Shown here piece by piece: positions 1-10,002 of a stretch of DNA of 64,000 nt; the stretch's first letter is position 1; every line of letters starts with the position of its first letter. The notes under the pieces are model-generated. The model had not been told where the DNA came from and made no database searches. It saw only the letters and a program-made list of their open reading frames with translations. Made by a program: the position numbers and the translations under genes. Source of the stretch: Selaginella moellendorffii (Eukaryota > Streptophyta > Lycopodiopsida > Selaginellales > Selaginellaceae); assembly GCF_000143415.4 (NCBI RefSeq), contig NW_003314340.1:194385-258384 (forward strand), written 5' to 3'.

Positions 1-2105
1 AAGCCTCCAGAACTCGGAAGATCACTCAAGAAATCCATGGAGATGGATTCCCAAGGACCTGAAGGGACCGGAAGGGAACGAAGCAAACCTGAAGGAAGGT
101 GGCGAGGTACCTTATTCCGGGCACAAGTATCACAGGAGGTAACAAAAGCTTTGATGTAGTTGTCCATGTGAGGCCACCAAAAGTCCCGTACAACTAGCTC
201 ATAGGTTTTCGCAATGCCGAAGTGACTAGCAGTCGGGCTATCGTGGCACGCCATCAGGACCAACCTTCGAGCATCACCTTCAGGAACGTAAAGCTGCTCC
301 CCACGGTACAATAAACCATCTAAGAACTCGAACTCGTCAAATCGCCGGCAGTCGGGAGTCACTGGGTGTCCAGCCTGAAGATGGGGGAAAATGTCGCTAG
401 CGAGATCATCGGATTGAAGATCGTTTTTGATTGCATCCATCAAGGAGGAGTCCTGAGGGGCCAGGGAAATTGCCATAACTTGAAGCCGATCAGGACCGAG
501 GATAACTTGATCCTGTTGATCGAAGGCAGGATTACCAGGCCTGAGACTGAGATAGGAGCGCCTTGAAAGAGCATCAGAAAGGCCTTGAAACTTTCCAGGT
601 CTGTACTTGATAACAAAGTCAAATCGACTTAGGAATTGTGCCCACCTTGCTTGACGACGGCTTAAAACTCGGGAAGTGGCAAAGTACTCGAGATTTTTGT
701 GATCCGTCCAGACTGTTGTTTGATGGCTTGCCCCCTCCAAGAAACGGTGCCACTCTCCAAAGGAATCCACGATGGCAAGGAGCTCCTTGTCGTGGATTTC
801 GTAATTGATCTCTGCAGGCTGGAATTTCCGAGAATGGAAAGTGACCGGATGAAGTTTGTGATCCGCTCCGAGTTGAGACAGCACAGCACCAATGGCAAAG
901 TCGGAGGCATCAGCCTCGATGAAGAAAGGTTGTGAGGAATCAGCATGGATCAAGACAGGAGCAGAACTGAAGGCTACCTTGAGTGTGTCGAAGGCCTGTT
1001 GGGCAGCGGCAGACCAAGAGAAGGGAACATCCTTGTGAGTGAGATGTGTGAGAGGAAGGACAATGTCAGAGTAGTGATCAATGAATTTGTGGTAGAAGTT
1101 GGCGAAGCCAAGGAAAACCTGAACGTCTGACATTGATTGTGGAGGCTCCCATTCGAGAATAGTCTTGACTTTGGCAGGATCCATCGTGATACCCTCAGGA
1201 GTGACAATGTACCCAAGGAACTCCACAGACTGCTGATCAAAGGAACATTTCTCAAGCTTCGCGTATAGGCCGTGTTCTTGCAGCTTCGCTAGCACCTTGT
1301 GTACATGTTCGTCATGCTCCTCCTGAGTTTTTGAGTAGATGAGGATGTCATCGAGGTAGACGATCACCATCTGATCAAGAAACTCCCGAAAGACGTCATT
1401 CGCCATGTGTTGGAAAACTGCTAGAGCATTTGTCAAGCCAAATGGCATAACAGTGTACTCGAAGTGGCCATAGCGGGTTCGGAACGCAGTCTTCCATTCA
1501 TCACCAGGCCGGATCCGGATCAGGTTGTATGCTCCACGGAGGTCGATCTTGGTGAAGAAGTGGGCACCGCCGAGACGTTCTAACAGGTCCGAGATCAGGG
1601 GCAGCGGATAACGGTTTCAAACAGTCACCTTGTTCAAACCTCGGTAGTCGATGACTAGCCGCAAGCTCCCATCCTTCTTCTTGACAAAGAAGACAGGCGC
1701 TCCAGCCGGGGACTGCGAATGCTGAATGTAGCCCGAGGCAAGGTTCTCATCCACGTACTCTTTGAGGGCCTTAAGCTCGGACGGGGATAACCCATAGATA
1801 GGCCCCCACGGAGGTGACGCTCCTTCCTGTAAATCAATGGAACAATCATAAGGTTGATGAACAGGCAGTACACTAGCTTTTTTCTTGTCAAACACATCCC
1901 CAAAATCATGATACTTCTCAGGAAAACTGACAGGAAAAACATGCAAAGCAAAAAGAAAAAGAGGTTCTTCATAAAGGAGTTCTTTCATAGTGATTGTGGA
2001 GATAGGAGGAGGTGTACGACTAAATGGAATGATGAGACGAGGATACGGTCCAGTGTAAGATGGAAGAGAGGAAAAAGAAGAGGGTGAAAACTTTATAGAG
2101 TCAGG
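1..2105 (-). pseudogene. RT-RNase H-integrase of gypsy element A (truncated by window edge)
   Basis: From 2105 leftward the minus strand encodes the linker, then RT with the YLDDIL catalytic motif around 1345, RNase H motifs, and an integrase zinc-binding domain with the start of the catalytic core at base 1. A TGA at about 1618-1620 replaces the Lys codon usual after the conserved RT segment [10 protein letters not shown], so the polyprotein is broken. RT/RNase H would copy element RNA to DNA; integrase would insert it. Confidence 0.85.
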
Positions 2106-2159
2106 AACAGAACCCCGATTTGAGTTTAGGGAACTTTTCCTGATTCGGACTCGATGAAC

Positions 2160-2572
2160 AGCTTACCAAATGTAAGCTCCTGAGTTTGGACTTCCCGGGA
2201 GGTCACCCAGCCCAGTACTATTCAAACCCAAGGACACTTAACTCCAACTATCCCAAGACCCTTAACCGATTGGAAAAGGGGGTGCACTCTTGTTCATGGG
2301 CCCTTTCCCTCTATATTTGAACCCCATGGATCGTCTCTCAAGTCATTCCCTTTGGTTGCTTACAATCCACCACGCTTCCCTGCAAGTTCACGCCCTCGTG
2401 AATGGAAGCTGAGAGCCGCAGCTCTCCCGAGAGCCTCGCTCTCTTGACACCCTACCCCTCGGGTCGAGCCCAGCGAGAGCAAACTGGACCAGCCAGATGT
2501 CCATCAACATGTGGTGTGAATCCCTTAGCCAACCAACAGAGTCGGACCCGAGACAGCTCCGATACCACATTA
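2160..2572 (-). mobile_element. Cassandra-like / TRIM-like insertion inside gypsy element A
   Basis: Between the protease and RT coding segments lies about 400-470 bp that is not pol. On the minus strand it contains, at 2567-2556, TGGTATCGGAGC, the primer-binding site type matching initiator tRNA-Met. Further on, at 2246-2188, is a segment matching the 3' half of plant 5S rRNA. A 5S-derived segment in a small non-coding LTR element is the hallmark of Cassandra TRIMs. No 5' LTR upstream of the primer site is evident, so the copy may be truncated or rearranged. Exact ends are uncertain. Confidence 0.6.
2188..2246 (-). repeat. 5S rRNA-derived segment
   Basis: Reverse complement of this stretch contains GGAGTTAAGTG, then TAGTACTGGGCTGGGTGACC and TCCCGGGAAGTCC. 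These follow, in order, the C-box and 3' part of plant 5S rRNA (GAAGTTAAGC, TAGTACTAGGATGGGTGACC, CTGGGAAGTCC). The 5' half of 5S rRNA is not recognisable, so this is a derived fragment and not a functional 5S gene. Confidence 0.8.
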
Positions 2573-2579
2573 CTCGTGG

Positions 2580-3117
2580 GAGAGATGAGCTGTAATTCCT
2601 TCCAACAGATTTGAGGCTGATGTAGTTGGAACCAAGGAAGACCGAGCACCACAGAGGAGGACTTGCTGTTGATGATGTTGAAGGCGATATCGGTGACGGT
2701 GGACCCGATGTGTACTCGAACGGGCAACGTTTCCCTAAGTCCAGAAGATGGAGACACAAAATGCCCGCTGATGCCTTCAACCCTCAAATCCCGTATGGTA
2801 GGAGAAAGAGGAACGTGATGTCGTGCAGCAAAGTCTGTGTCCATGAAGCAGGAAGTTGCACCCGAGTCCAGTAACGCCAGAGCCTTGAGTCCTGATTGTC
2901 CGGTGAAAGAAAGGAGACATGGGACGCGGAAGTTGCGGGAATTGGTGGTGGCTTTGATGAAAAGTGGTGAGGAGCTTGATAAAGAAAAGTGATTTTTATT
3001 CGGGGAGTCCAAACAGGCAGCTCCTACTCTATTTGGACAGGGTCGTTTCCCGACTGCAATAGAGGTGGACTTTGAGGCAGAGTGAACTCGAGCAGTCGAG
3101 GAGGCTTCTTGGGACAT
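2580..3117 (-). pseudogene. Aspartic protease of gypsy element A
   Basis: Retroviral-type aspartic protease that would process the polyprotein. The catalytic motif LALLDSGATSCFMD is visible, followed by the usual flap-region pattern and VVLGLPWFQLH. Similarity to coding sequence stops near 2580, where a 5S-derived or TRIM-like insertion begins. Coding resumes near 2105 with the linker before reverse transcriptase. The reading frame that continues to 2452 through the insert is accidental. Confidence 0.8.
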
Positions 3118-3995
3118 ACAGCTGCTTTGTGATTAGGATCAGCACAATAGAGGCAAAGATGATGAGATATTCGACGTTGCTTCTCAGCAGGACTCAACTT
3201 CCCTCTAATGAGTCGGGGAGTACCAGAAATATCCATCGGAACCGGAGCAGTAGGTTCAGGAGTATGCCCCGAAGACTCAAGCTGGGATTCCTGAGTCTGG
3301 GACGGAAAAACAGCGGCGCGGTGACTTTCCTGATGTCGTTCAAAGAGACGATTGTCACATCGAACAGCTTTGTTAATGGCATCCGACAGGTCCTTGGGAT
3401 CCTCCATGGTGAGCAACAAATCCTTGACACCGTTGTTGAGGCCGAAACGAAATTGGTCAATCAGGGCCCGCTCATCCCACTGAGTGTCCAAAGCAAGGAG
3501 TTGGAACTCTGCAGCGTAGATCGAGGCAGGACGAGACCCCTAAGAGAGACGTCTCATCTTTGTGGTAGCAGCCCGAACCCAATCCGTCTCGCCAAAACAT
3601 GCTTCGAGCTTCTCTTTGAACAATTGAAGATCCATCAGTTCTGGAACCACGACCCCTTTCATGCTCTTCTCCAAAAGAGGAGAAAACCATGACAAAGCTG
3701 CACCTTTGAGCAACGTCCCAATCGCGCCGATTTGAGACTTGGGAGTAGGGTACTGCCGATGTTGAAGTGCAAAGATCAACTCCATCTGGTTCAGGAATCC
3801 GCGAAGCTCCGAACGCTTGCCTGAAAATTTTGCCAGGAAGCTCACCTTCGGTTCAGGAACTTTGCTGGATCCTTGAGCCGAAAGTGAAGCAAGCTCCTGC
3901 TGCATGCGAAGAAGGGTCGCCTTCAGCTCGGTATTCTCAGACTGGATTTTTGCAAGGACTTCAGCAAAGAAATCAGGATGGCTTGGAGACTCCAT
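3024..3995 (-). pseudogene. Gag of gypsy element A (zinc knuckle, one internal stop)
   Basis: Capsid/nucleocapsid polyprotein that packages retrotransposon RNA. The ATG at 3995 starts a protein beginning MESPSHPDFF with a short coiled segment, followed by a capsid-like region. A TAG at 3540-3542 interrupts the frame, which then resumes to 3024. Near the end is a CCHC zinc knuckle, CLYCADPNHKAAVC, the classical nucleic-acid-binding motif. The next reading frame (protease) overlaps its end in another frame, as expected for gag-pol. Confidence 0.85.
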
Positions 3996-4344
3996 TGGCA
4001 AGAAGAAAGAAAAAAGGGGGAAAAAAAGGCAAAGGTAATCAAACAATCAAAACGAGCTAAATCAAAAAACGAAAAAGCACAATCTGAATCAAACTGTCAA
4101 GACCCCTGACAAGATCAAGACTGGAAAATGCAAAAAGACAAAGAGAAAAGCTAGTGGAAACAAAGAAGAGGCCTTAGACTGGCGTTGATTCAGATTGTGG
4201 AGAAATGGAACAAGGCTAACCTATATATACTATAGGTTGATGAAGCTCCACCACTCTTGGATCGAGGACGACCTAAATATAGCTGAGGTCGAGGAGGCGC
4301 CACATCATCATCAGGAATGTGGTTCGAGACTCAGGAATCGGGAA

Positions 4345-4422
4345 GTGTCTCGAGAGTCAGGAATAGGGAAGTGTCTCGAGAGTCAGGAATAGGGAAGTGT
4401 CTCGAGAGTCAGGAATGTGGTT
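4345..4422 (+). repeat. 26-bp tandem repeat, about three copies
   Basis: The unit GTGTCTCGAGAGTCAGGAAT plus six bases repeats at 4345, 4371 and 4397 with a constant 26-bp period. Partial copies lie on both sides (TCAGGAAT recurs from 4312 to 4435). It sits between gypsy element A and gypsy element B, in sequence with no coding evidence. Confidence 0.85.
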
Positions 4423-4480
4423 TGCAGGTCAGGAATCCGGCGAGAGTCAAGAATGTGGCAAGAATTGGGGGATTCCTAAC

Positions 4481-6730
4481 ATTGACTACCGTGCTTTGAA
4501 CAAGAAGACAGTGAAGGATAAGATGCCGATGCCACGTGTGGATGATATCCTAGACAAGCTTGGTGAAGCACGAGTGTTTACCAAGATTGATCTGAGGAGT
4601 GGATATCATTAGATTGCAATGGATGATGCATCTATCTCCAAGACGGCATTCAACACAAGCTTCGGACATTTTGAGTTTACAGTCATGCCGTTTGGTTTGA
4701 CGAATGCACCGGCCACATTTACTCGGTTGATGACAGAGGAATTTGGGCATTATCTTCATGAGTTTGTGGAGATTTTCTTGGACGATATTCTTGTTTTTAG
4801 CAAGAATATGGAGGAGCATAGGGTGCATTTGCGCAAGGTTCTTTTGTTACTTCGAGACAGCAAACTTTATGCGAAGAAGAGCAAATGTGAATTTGCAAAG
4901 TCGGAGGTGGAATATCTAGGCCATATTGTGACATCTAAGGGTGTCAAGACGGATCCAAGGAAGGTGGCTGTGGTGGAAAACTAGCCTACACCGACTACAG
5001 TGGCCGAGTTGCGCAGTTTTCTTGGTATGGCTAGTTACTACCGACGTTTCCAGCATAAGTTTGCAGAGGTGGCTATTCCTTTGACACGGATGCTACGCAA
5101 GAATGTGCCATTCGAGTGGAAGACGCCACAAGAGGAGAGTTTTGTGGCGCTGAAACGATTGTTGAGCGAGGCTCCAGTGCTTCGCATAGCTGATCCATCG
5201 AAACCTTACAAGGTGACATGCGATGCGAGTGGTTATGCACTGGGAGGAGTTCTCATGCAAGAGGGACAGCCTATTGCATATGAGAGTCGAACTTTGAATT
5301 CCACGGAGCAACGCTATTCCACATATGAGCAAGAGTTACTCTCTATTGTTCATGCTTTGCGGACGTGGCGACACTATCTTTATGGTGCAGTGTTTGTGGT
5401 GTTGACAGATCACAAACCACTTGTGTATCTTTTCACACAGAAGGAGTTGAACACTAGGCAAGCTTGTTGGATGGTCAAATTCATGGAGTTTGGGGAGTTT
5501 CCTACTGAGCATCGTCCGGGAAAAACAAATGTAGTGGCGGATGCTTTATCTCGTGTTCGTCATGTGACGACGTTACAAACACGATTTTGTCATCATTTGA
5601 GTAAGGTGGTCAGCGAGTTTGGGCAATTGGTTGAGCATGCTCAGGCTCAAGATGCTGAGGTGGCCTCTTTGCGAGACCAGATGGAAGCTCCTTTCTCATT
5701 GGTGGCTGGGATTCTCTACTACAATGGCCGTGTCTATTTGCCACAGGTGGATGCATTAATTACTCAAGTTTTATTCCACTATCATGATCGTCTAGAGGCC
5801 GGTCATTTTGGGGGGAAGAAGACGTATGAGTTGATTAAGCGGAACTTTTATTGGAGGAATATGAAGGCTGATATCCTCAAGTATTGTAAATCATGCGAGC
5901 TTTGTCAGCGGGTTAAGGTGCCACGGGAGAAGCCATGGGGACTTTTGCAACCTTTACCTATTCCTTAGAGCCGTTGGTGTGGAAATCATTAGTGATCGAG
6001 ATTCAAAGTTCACTAGTGGATTTTGGAAAAGCTTTGCAAAGGCTATGCAAGTGACTTTGAAACTCTCGAGTGGAGATCATCCTCAGACGGATGGGCAAAC
6101 TGAGCGTGTGAATCAGGTGGTGGAGGATATGCTACGTTGTAGCATTGGTCAAAGGCAAGGACAGTGGGATCTATATCTTCCGTTAGTGCAATTTGCTTAC
6201 AACAATAGCCAACACAGTGGAACCAAGCTAAGTCCTTACTTTGCCATGTTTGGAAGGCATCCTCGAACAGCGGTGGAGTTGGGATTGCATTTGAGTAAGG
6301 ACGTTCAAGATAAGCTTGATTCCGAGGCAACTGATCTGGCCACAGAACTTGATGAGATTCTGGTGGTGTGTAAACGGAATTTGCAAGCAGCTCAGGATAG
6401 AGCGGAGAAGTTTGCCAATGAGCATTGCCAATTCCGGGAATATAAGGTGGGTGATCTCGCCTTTGTGCGAGTGATCTTTCCGTCAAGTGAGCGGCGGAAC
6501 ACCTTGGTGCCTTTACGGACAGGGAAGAGTGATAAACTTTCCCATCGATATGCTGGTCATATGAAGTGCTGGAGCGCATTGGTAAAGCGGCTTATCGGGT
6601 GCGGCTGCCAGTTGGGGTGAAAATTCATCCAGTATTTTATGTCAGCCAGTTGAAAGGTGTACTATCTCGGAGTGACGGGCCCAATGCCTCCTTGATGTAT
6701 ACGGCTGTGGAAGATGGACCAAGAGTTTGA
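4481..6730 (+). pseudogene. Degenerate pol (RT-RNase H-integrase) of gypsy element B
   Basis: RT motifs [24 protein letters not shown] and FLDDILVFSKN are readable, with stops at about 4610 and 4982. RNase H (VTCDASGYALGGVL, LTDHKPLVYL) and the integrase HHCC zinc finger (HYHD...CELCQRV) follow. After a stop near 5966 the core has lost its first catalytic segment. Reading resumes with SDRDSKFTSGFW and HPQTDGQTERVNQ. The C-terminal part, after a frame change near 6530, contains the segment [11 protein letters not shown]-like that normally precedes a chromodomain in plant chromoviruses. Confidence 0.85.
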
Positions 6731-6791
6731 GCAGGATTCCCCAGAAAGGGTGATCACCGGTACAACTCGTCCTTGGGACAAGGACTTTGTT

Positions 6792-6802
6792 GGGGGAAAG
6801 AA
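6792..6802 (+). promoter_or_regulatory. Polypurine tract of gypsy element B
   Basis: GGGGGAAAGAA lies immediately before the TGTTAGG start of the 3' LTR, the position used to prime plus-strand DNA synthesis. Confidence 0.7.
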
Positions 6803-6803
6803 T

Positions 6804-7050
6804 TGTTAGGCGCCAGCTTTGACTACGTGGTCAACATCGGTCAAAGGGAGGCTCAAGGGTATATTAAGGCATGTTAGGGTAAGGGACTTAACCTACCCTA
6901 AGGCTCACAGTGGAGTGGCGGCGCAGTGGAGCTTTTGAGGTAGCTTGGGTGTGGTTGGGTGGTGAGGAACCTCAAGAGGTGAACCTCAAGAGGTGGCGTA
7001 GCATAGTCTAGGGCAACTAGATCTTTGTCTTTTTGCGCCGGATCATAACA
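6804..7050 (+). repeat. 3' LTR of gypsy element B (247 bp)
   Basis: Starts TGTTAGGCGCC directly after a polypurine tract and ends GATCATAACA, giving TGTTA...TAACA terminal inverted bases. No 5' partner exists in the window. The next bases (7053-7065) are the complement of a tRNA-Met primer site belonging to the adjoining TRIM. Confidence 0.7.
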
Positions 7051-7065
7051 TTGCTCCGATACCAA

Positions 7066-7149
7066 TGTTAGGATCCTATCCCTTACACCCTAAGCCAACT
7101 GGCTAAAGGGGTGATCACTTGATTGTAGGGCCCTTTGCTCCGATACCAA
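7066..7149 (-). repeat. Partial extra TRIM LTR plus primer-binding site, in tandem
   Basis: 7066-7136 repeats 71 bp of the 104-bp TRIM LTR; on the minus strand its first 33 bp are missing. It joins directly to a primer-site sequence (7137-7148, GCTCCGATACCA on plus). A second copy of that primer-site sequence lies at 7053-7064. The array therefore reads LTR-PBS-LTR-PBS, as left by unequal recombination or tandem insertion. Confidence 0.8.
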
Positions 7150-7543
7150 TGTTAGGATCCTATCCCTTACACCCTAAGCCAACTGGCTAAAGGGGTGATC
7201 ACTTGATTGTAGGGCCCTTTCCTTATCCTATTATCCTGACCTGGTGCCTAACAATCCTCCCCCTCGTCAGGGAATGATCATCCGCGATCATACTTAGGCC
7301 ACCATCCGGTCACCATGGTCCTTCTCTTAGGGTCTACCAAACTTTGGTTCTCCCTCTAGATCCACCATGTTGAATATTCCTTCAGAATATTCTTGCTCCA
7401 CTTGTCAGCCATGAGAATCGAACTAGGTTCCGATACCAATGTTAGGATCCTATCCCTTACACCCTAAGCCAACTGGCTAAAGGGGTGATCACTTGATTGT
7501 AGGGCCCTTTCCTTATCCTATTATCCTGACCTGGTGCCTAACA
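7150..7543 (-). mobile_element. TRIM (terminal-repeat retrotransposon in miniature), complete, 394 bp
   Basis: Two direct repeats of 104 bp (7150-7253 and 7440-7543) look identical by eye. On the minus strand each starts TGTTAGG and ends CCTAACA. Immediately inside the 5' repeat (minus strand, from 7439) is TGGTATCGGAAC, a primer-binding site like that for initiator tRNA-Met. Immediately before the 3' repeat is the purine tract GAGGGGGAGGATT. The internal part is about 186 bp and has no coding capacity. This is the full architecture of a non-autonomous TRIM/SMART element, with unusually short LTRs. Confidence 0.85.
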
Positions 7544-8703
7544 GAGTCAACGTACTGTCACTTGCTCTGCAGGCTCATTCAACGCATGGAAGTGGATTAT
7601 ATTACCTCTTTCTTTGCTTACACCCTTGTCCAGGCGCTCAGCATGCTGGAGGCTGAATGGAGGAACCTCTGTCATGACATAAGAACTGGAAAACTGGATG
7701 AGAGAGTCAAAGATGTCAAACTGAGGGCACATGTTGCAGGGGTGCTGCATGAAGATCCAGATTCAGCTGGCTTCATAGAAGTGGTCTGCACCAGCAAGAA
7801 GTCATGGGATCAAGGGATATTTCCACAACTTTAAATACTTATGGACTGTGGTAACAGATAGTTTTTTGCTTTCCTTTGTAATGTGTGTGGTTTTGCACCT
7901 GTAGGTGGCATGAAGCCGTACATTCCTCCTCTACGGAGGTATGCAGGATGTGTGCATATTATAGGAAGGGCGTACATGGGTTCCGAAGGAGTATACGGAA
8001 TAAACATGGATCCCGCTACTGAACCCAAGAACGTTGTCTTCACACTTGTCCCTACGACATTATATATGGAGTTTCTTCTGCTCAGAGACAACAAGCTGAG
8101 CAGTACGAGCTAGTTATTACCACACATTCAGGTGAGCAGTCGATCTTGTTTCATTTCTCATTCACTGGCATGGGCTTTACAGGTTAGTATCGGTACAAAG
8201 TGGGGGATGTGGTCAAAGTCGTTTCTTTCTTTCACCAGAGCCAACAAATGGCCTTTGAATATCGTACCAGTGCGCTGCTAAGCGTAAACCTGGACGTAAC
8301 TAGTGAACAAGAGCTCCAGAACGTGGTAAGAAGAACATGCAACGAAGAAAACCTGGAAATCGTGGATTTCACAAGTCACTCAAACCAGACGGAGCAGCCT
8401 GGCTACTATATCTACTGGGAGCTGAAAACCGAGCCAGATTACTCCAATCATGAGCTTCTAAACAGGTGTTGTGATGTTCTGGATTGCTCCTTCACTTCTT
8501 CCGCATACATCATGGGGAGAAGAAGTGGCACAATCGGACCCCTCAAGCTTGTCATCCTGGAAAGAGGCAGCTTTGGCAGGATTATGGAGCATGCTGTGAG
8601 CAATGGCTCCGCACCTGGACAGTACAAAACTCCAAGGTGCATCAAGACCCCAAAAGTGCTGAAGATTTTAGAAGAGGGCATTAAATATCCAAGAAAACTA
8701 TAA
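7544..8703 (+). pseudogene. GH3-family acyl-acid-amido synthetase, 5'-truncated pseudogene
   Basis: GH3 enzymes adenylate plant hormone acids (auxin, jasmonate) and conjugate them to amino acids. The remnant covers the middle and C-terminal part: LEAEWRNLCHDIRTGKL, then GGMKPYIPPLRRYAGC, then YRYKVGDVVKVVSF, and at the end APGQYKTPRC, a strong family signature. Defects: the 5' portion is absent and the sequence begins exactly at the TRIM end; a frameshift near 7830; the first intron (about 7858-7902) begins AT instead of GT; a TAG replaces Leu in the GLYRY segment just after the second intron (about 8184). The last 160 codons are still open, so inactivation may be fairly recent. Confidence 0.85.
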
Positions 8704-9657
8704 ATAACTAGCCCAACATGTACTTAGCAAAATATTGTTTTAATTTTTTAATATATTAAAAACTAAATTAGAATTGTATCAAAACAACAAATATTGTATT
8801 CCACTTTGATTGAGAGAGAATTATGCCTAGAAAATGCTACATGAATACAAAAATAAATTCTTGGAAACTTGATAATATAACTATTTAAAACAAAATATAT
8901 TCCTAGGTATAAATAAGAATAAATATTCATTCATTAAAATGTTATATATAAATTATTATTTGGAAATATGAATATATTTAGAAAATTAACTGAAAAAGAA
9001 AAAATTAAAAATAAATTTTATATTATTAAAAATATGTTATATGTAAATTATATTTTTACTTGGGATAAAATTATTATGAATTTATCAAATAAAATAAAAT
9101 AATTTCTGCAAGACATTAATTAATTATAATTTTTACTCAAAATATAGAACAATAAGTTTTTAGGAACATTAATATATTACTACCCAGATCCAATCAAGAA
9201 AATAATTATTTTTAAATATATATGATAAATTCAAATTTTATAATGTAGTAATAAACTATATTTGTGGTTAGTAAAAAAAAAAAATATTATTGTTTAATCA
9301 AATACTACATACATTATCATAGTTTTTCTGATAATTAGTTAAATTGTAAATAGCTAAGGCTACATATAAAAATATAATATGTACTTTTATTGTAAAAATT
9401 ATTTAGTGTTTTTGTATTAACACTTGAAACTTTAATTATGCTCCTATATATTTATAAAACTAAGTTAACCTACATTTGATATACCATCACCTAGTGTTAA
9501 ATTTTATATATTTTAATGATATTTAGACAGGCCATTTGTACAGAATATAATTTTTTATTATATTTGTAAATACTGTTAAAATTAAATTATAAAAGTTAAT
9601 TTTGACATAAACTATTCAAAGATTATAATACTTTATAGAAAAGAATATATTTAGGTA
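8704..9657. other. AT-rich intergenic stretch
   Basis: Very AT-rich sequence with many stops in all frames and no recognisable gene, RNA or element ends. It separates the GH3 pseudogene from the LTR of gypsy element C. Confidence 0.7.
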
Positions 9658-9829
9658 TGTGAGTGCATGGAATATGGAAAGGGAATACAAAAATGTGCAT
9701 CAATTAGCCCAAAAACCCTAGCTTATATACAGGAGCGAGTGGTCCGGATTGAAACCAATCCGACGGCTACCAAAATCCACTACGCTAATATTAGTATACG
9801 ACATCGTAGCCGTACACTTGGCCCTCACA
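9658..9829 (-). repeat. 3' LTR of gypsy element C (172 bp)
   Basis: On the minus strand it starts TGTGAGGGCC and ends GCACTCACA. A purine tract (GAGAGGAAGGGATGA on minus) lies just upstream at 9830-9844. It contains a TATATAA promoter-like motif on the minus strand near 9724-9730. The same family recurs at 15627-15798, 39469-39641 and 58636-58811, and as a remnant at about 50912-50994. Confidence 0.9.
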
Positions 9830-10002
9830 TCATCCCTTCCTCTCGGAATAATGGAAGGCCGTCAGGGTTCTCTTGTAGATGGGCCGGGATCTAAAGGAAC
9901 GTCAGGAGGAGGCATCGGTGGATCTGTAGACGGTATTAATTGCTCCTGATCCCTTTGTATGAAGCGTTTTAACCGCTACACATGCACAATCTCCGGAGGA
10001 TC

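Larger units (their letters stand above)
1..4046 (-). mobile_element. Ty3/gypsy LTR retrotransposon A, partial (runs off the left edge)
   Basis: On the minus strand the order is gag (from 3995), protease, reverse transcriptase, RNase H and the start of integrase. The integrase continues beyond base 1. Gag-PR-RT-RH-IN order identifies a Ty3/gypsy element. Coding is broken by an in-frame stop in gag (3540-3542), another in RT (about 1618-1620) and an insertion between PR and RT, so the copy is dead. No LTR belonging to it is visible on the right: the sequence upstream of gag, 4047-4480, contains no clear TG...CA repeat that I can pair. Confidence 0.9.
4481..7050 (+). mobile_element. Ty3/gypsy retrotransposon B, 5'-truncated, with 3' LTR
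   Basis: On the plus strand, RT begins abruptly inside the conserved segment [10 protein letters not shown] at 4481. RNase H, integrase fragments, a polypurine tract (6792-6802) and a 3' LTR (6804-7050) follow. Gag, protease and the 5' LTR are missing. The pol region has several stops and an internal integrase deletion, so the copy is inactive. Confidence 0.85.

Noticed and set aside
2388-2780. Apparent extension of the protease frames of gypsy element A
   Set aside because: Similarity to protease ends near 2580; the rest reads through the TRIM-like insertion.
8200-8703. Independent 167-residue gene
   Set aside because: It starts at a GTG and is the last exon of the GH3 pseudogene, with the upstream exons recognisable.
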